Below are positions 60,371-64,000 of a DNA stretch of 64,000 nucleotides, one piece after another. The stretch lies in the NCBI RefSeq assembly GCF_000002425.4, contig NC_037267.1, positions 7,949,396 through 8,013,395 of the forward strand. The letters run 5' to 3'. The DNA comes from Physcomitrium patens. Taxonomy: Eukaryota; Streptophyta; Bryopsida; Funariales; Funariaceae. A model generated the notes under the pieces. The model was not told where the DNA came from, did not search any database, and saw only the letters and a program-made list of their open reading frames with translations. The position numbers and the translations under genes are program-made. Positions within the stretch are counted from its first letter, which is position 1. The number at the start of each line of letters is the position of its first letter.

Positions 60371-61454
60371 TTGTTGTATAATAATACAATTATATAGTAA
60401 AAAATAAAAATATGAATTTTATTATAAAAGAGCCTAGTAAAAAGATATAGTAGAAAAATAAAGATAAATAATAAAAAGATAGTAAAAAGTTTAGTCTTAA
60501 TGCTATCTTTTATAGAAGGAATTTCTATTTACTTTGTAGAGGCATAAATAAGCCAAATCAAAATAAATGAGATAAGAAATTATAATAAGCATGTTCAAAA
60601 GAAAATTAATAATAGATTAAAATAAAAATTATCTCAAATTATCAAAAATTAATACCCAAAGAAGATTGGTTGTCAATCTGAGTCAAAATCTAACCTTGAG
60701 GCACAAAACTATATATCTAAGGCAACTCCAGGATTCTTTTGCAAATCAAAGAGTGGTTTTTTAAGAAAAAACTTGAAAAAATATTTTAAAGTATTAATTT
60801 CATATTATTTGAATTAATATTGAGATTTTAAAATATTTTGAAAATTAATGATGTACTCAATGAGTTTAGATTTTGAAATATCAAAATAGGTCTACAAACT
60901 TTAAGATTTTGTGAGTTTTGTAGTGTGTTTACAACTAAAAATTAGATAACTTCTTATCGTGCTTGTTTTAAATGTATGTGAAAATTTTGAGGTCAATTGA
61001 GCAATTAGATTGAAGCATATGAAGATTTTTGTAGATTTTAGTCCCAAAAAATGGAATTTAGAGGACCAGTGGAGATTCCTAAGATATTTGTCAATCTATC
61101 AATTGAATTGATTTTTTGATATAATATAACTAGCTTGATTTTTGAGAATTATGAAAAATTTGGAACAAATTAAATGGTGAAATTAAAAGATTATGGCTCA
61201 AAAATATCAACATCAAGATTGGAGAAGGAGGCCAACCAACCCCTGAGTTTTGAGCTTATCTTCTATTTTGATTTGTGCAATCTTTTTAATTTTTTTGTGA
61301 TTGTTGCTAACTTAATTTTTACAAGGTATAAAAATTTTGAATAAAAAATAATAGTTCAATTATTAGTTATTTAATTTTAATCTATTGTAGGATTTATTAA
61401 AAATTATTTAAGATTTAGGATTTAATTAAAGATTTAATTAAAAATTAGAAAATT
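60371..61454 (+). mobile_element. Family-2 LTR nested in the 3' LTR of element D
   Basis: Begins near TGTTGTATAATAATACAATT, the same start as the reverse complement of 61,960-61,982. It shares long blocks with 53,865-54,130 and 55,575-56,050. It ends in GGATTTAATT-type repeats. About 100 bases of the host LTR are missing at the junction, so the insertion was accompanied or followed by a deletion. No internal coding region is present. Confidence 0.65.
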
Positions 61455-61601
61455 AGATTGTTTCAAAAATTTCTAATTTTCTTGTCTTAGCAATAACTAT
61501 TTTAATTCAATATAGTACCATCTCTGAGTGACTTTCTATTCTTTCCAAATGACACAAAAGTGTATTGAGTTTTCTTTTTTTTGAGATTTATATTCTTTAC
61601 A
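61455..61601 (+). mobile_element. 3' LTR of element D, right part
   Basis: Resumes the family-1 LTR with 'gtttcaaaaatttctaattttcttgtcttagcaataactatt', equivalent to the segment of the solo LTR near 3,500-3,550, and ends ATTCTTTACA. Confidence 0.75.
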
Positions 61602-61606
61602 TGCTC

Positions 61607-61990
61607 TTTGATTAATTAAAGAATCCTTAGAGTCACTATAGGTATATAATTTTGTATCTTGGAGTCTAATTTCGACCTTGATTCACAACTAGTCCTCTTT
61701 AGATATCAATTCTTGGTATTTTGAAGTAATTTTTACTTAATCCTATTCTTAATTCCTTCCTAAAGATGCCTATATTAGTTATTTATCTCATTTATTTTTA
61801 TTTGGTTCATTCATGCTCCTATAAATAAGTAGAAGTTTCTTCTACAAGCTATAGTATTATCACTTATTAATTTTTATTATCTCTTTGTTTATTATCTATA
61901 TTTTTAAGATAATTTTCTAAATTCTTCTATAATAAAATATTTCCTTTCTTCTTTCACCTAATAGTTGTATTATTAGAAGACATTATGATA
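61607..61990 (-). mobile_element. Inverted family-2 LTR fragment with TATA-like box
   Basis: Reverse complement of the LTR type at 60,371-60,780. On the plus strand it reads 'ctataaataagtagaagtttcttc' near 61,819 (TATA-like) and ends near 'agttgtattattagaagaca' at 61,982. It lies directly against the outer end of element D. Confidence 0.6.
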
Positions 61991-62480
61991 CAAAGTCTAG
62001 ATCAAAGGTCTAACAAGCAAGTATCTAAGCTTTAAATTGGCAAATGCTTACATTACCAAAATTTAAACTAAAAACCTAATAAGTAGATACTTGAGTTTTG
62101 GACCAAGAGATTTAATTTTATTTCTTTTAATTCTAATGGTTCTTATGGACAAAATGTCTTTCTTACCAATGTAAAATTTAAAGTTAAGACTTCAAATAAA
62201 AATTCATATTCATAAACTAATAAATTTACATGACATTGTTTGCAAAAATAATTTCAAAATATTTCTTCACTTTGACTTTGAAAAATCTTCTATTTCAAAT
62301 ACATCTCAAATACTCTCTCTCTCTATTTCAAATATTGTGACATTTATCATGATTAATACATTCTTCCTGTACAACCATCTCAAATATATTTCTTCTAAAT
62401 AAAATTTAATACTTCAAAATAAATAAATAAATAAATAAAGATATGAAAATATATATCAGCTATCAAGTACACATACCTAC
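61991..62480. other. AT-rich spacer
   Basis: Includes (AAAT)n near 62,415-62,440 and CT-rich bits near 62,316. No gene seen. Confidence 0.5.
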
Positions 62481-64000
62481 TTTATTTCTTAAAAGGACCA
62501 AGTACGGTGCTAAAGAAATATCAGATAGGTTTAGCTTCTCCTTCGCAATCTAATTGCCCTACAGCAGCAACTTCCACAGCCTTCAGAGATAGTCATCAAC
62601 TGGATACATGCTGGTTTTCATGTTGGTTCTGTGATCGTGCCTGCTCCGGCTTAGCTTGCCAATTGCGACTACTGATGGGCTCAGGAGAGAGAATCCAATT
62701 CAGATCACCAAAGATGGCTTTCAATATTAATCTAGACACGCAACTTAAGGATGATCTTGTGCTAAAAACAACACAATATGGAGAAAGTTGAGATTAGGGC
62801 GAAACGACAGTTGCTACTTGCAGGCAGAGCCACCAGTATCAAGTTTTGTTTACATTTAATGGGTCTTCATTAGTATGTGAACTGGCTTCCAAAATACATT
62901 GCGGACGCATCGCGCCAAGCTGCGGGATGACATACCTGAGACAGAGCACCGAGGAAGGCCGCTGCTTCCAATAGAAAGGAAGATAGTTTTATCATGAGAA
63001 TGGCTTAAAATACGCTAGTGCTGCCAGGACGCCTTCATGCTAAACTTAGTTTGCAAATCTGCTGTGGTATCGGTAGTTGATTCATGTTGAATATTGAGTT
63101 GGGGACATGGTTTTGGTTGTCTGAGCGGACAACGGTGCCTACGCTTTTTAAAACCATGTGACGGCAACATTTGTAATCAAGCTATCAGAGCTTAGATGTA
63201 GATGTTGCTCACCCTCGGGCCTGGCCCAGCCAATGCGTAAGATGGTCCCAGTTGTCGTATCCAAGCCTAAGTACAGTTTCCTATCCTAGTTGATGGATGA
63301 ATGCACGGTGCTGCAGACCCCTAATCACGTACCAAACACGGGGTTAGATGATCTGGACACATCAGTGGCAGTAGTTCCCGAATAGATCGGAAGGGTCCAG
63401 TGCAGCGATTTTGTACGGACTGGTCCGAAAGGTGCGGGTAGTGGAAGTCATAAAAGGCAAGGGCATGAAAAAGTATTTGCTGCATGCAGGTCGGACGAAT
63501 CAACTGGAATCGGATCAATATCCCTAGCTTCGGTGTCAGAATAGTGCGTCTACAGAACAAGGCGAAAAAGAGTAGGGAGATGCTTCACCGTAGGTGCACT
63601 CGGCAAGACCGTTGTACAAAAGCGTACGAGGTAGGTCACTTCAATCCTTTCTGATACAATGAATATCACCCATACCGACATGAAAGAACGTTGCCTTCTT
63701 GGGGGAGGGGGGGGGTCCTCTATAACGTAGTTTTGGTGAATAAGAGTAGCCGCCACGTTAGTTGAACTATTCCGGCTGCCTGTGTGCTGTTCTCGTCGAG
63801 AAGATTCTGCTTCACTGTTAAAAACCCTTGACCGCGGACGAAAGTTACACCTCTCATAACTTCGAGCTATAAAGTTCATCCTTCAAGATAGTTACATGAT
63901 ATTCACATCCATGCGTGGTGGTCGATGAGTTGACACCGGTTTCCCAGTCTTTCCACTGAGAATCACTATCTCGACTGGGAAACCCAGAGAATCCAGTTCA
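62480..64000. other. Balanced-composition region at the window edge, possible flank of a further gene
   Basis: From about 62,480 the sequence shifts abruptly from AT-rich transposon relics to mixed composition with many CpGs, as in the BELL locus. Frames are short. The longest plus frame (62,507-62,791) starts with GTG and the longest minus frame (63,550-63,879) has no recognised domain. An acceptor-like TTTATTTCTTAAAAG precedes 62,497. It could be leader, intron or promoter of a gene right of the window. Confidence 0.4.
63938..63984. other. Stem-loop with perfect 12-bp arms
   Basis: GGTTTCCCAGTC at 63,938-63,949 pairs exactly with GACTGGGAAACC at 63,973-63,984 across a 23-base loop. No coding frame uses it. 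Function unknown. Confidence 0.75.

Larger units (their letters stand above)
50078..61601 (+). mobile_element. Older family-1 element (D) on the plus strand, split by later insertions
   Basis: Pieces occur in element order: 5' LTR 50,078-50,649, gag/protease to about 52,150, chromodomain and 3' region 57,099-57,702, more 3' region 59,826-60,056 with a decayed purine tract, and 3' LTR 60,057-60,370 plus 61,455-61,601. RT and integrase of this element are missing, lost or replaced by the insertion at about 52,150-57,098. The bases flanking the outer LTR ends are TGTTT (50,073-50,077) and TGCTC (61,602-61,606), which agree at three of five positions and differ only by C/T, so they may be one decayed target duplication. 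Confidence 0.75.

Noticed and set aside
1..64000. tRNA, rRNA, CRISPR or bacterial operon features
   Set aside because: No cloverleaf box motifs, rRNA text, regularly spaced repeats or prokaryotic gene packing were seen.

Overview
This window looks like nuclear DNA of a land plant, most likely a bryophyte and plausibly a moss. The reasons are one intron-containing plant-type BELL homeodomain gene, very AT-rich spacers full of (TA)n runs, and old Ty3/gypsy chromodomain retroelements in nested layers. No bacterial or organellar gene set, tRNA, rRNA or CRISPR array was seen. The species is inferred, not shown by the sequence.

Layout. 1-6.3 kb: two decayed gypsy copies of one family (here 'family 1', element on the minus strand). 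One is split by a much younger solo LTR whose 5-bp target duplication is intact. 6.3-17 kb: AT-rich spacer with two more decayed family-1 LTRs near 9.2 and 14.2 kb. 17-32.4 kb: low-copy spacer. Its 20.3-26 kb part is clearly richer in G+C, free of recognisable transposon sequence, and full of microsatellites and splice-like signals, so it is a candidate regulatory or non-coding-RNA region. 32.45-35.7 kb: a CpG- and GA-rich leader/promoter zone. 35,698-40,552 (+): the BELL gene, with five coding exons and about 1,060 residues, followed by a 3' UTR that probably carries an intron.

42,198-48,601 (-): a complete family-1 chromovirus with two LTRs of about 560 bp, a CATAT target duplication, polypurine tract, gag zinc knuckle, protease, RT, RNase H, integrase and a C-terminal chromodomain. 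Several in-frame stops make it dead. 50,078-61,601 (+): an older family-1 element, split by at least three later insertions: a second gypsy family with gag, RNase H and integrase remnants, a 2.1-kb TG...CA insertion, and a family-2 LTR inside the 3' LTR. 62.48-64 kb: an abrupt return to balanced base composition, with no gene recognised.

The only gene that looks functional is BELL. BELL proteins pair with KNOX TALE proteins and control the haploid-to-diploid switch in green plants and mosses. The rest is retrotransposon sediment of several ages, apparently worn down by C-to-T change, plus a structured non-coding region upstream of BELL. All boundaries and similarities were read by eye; no database search or alignment program was run.
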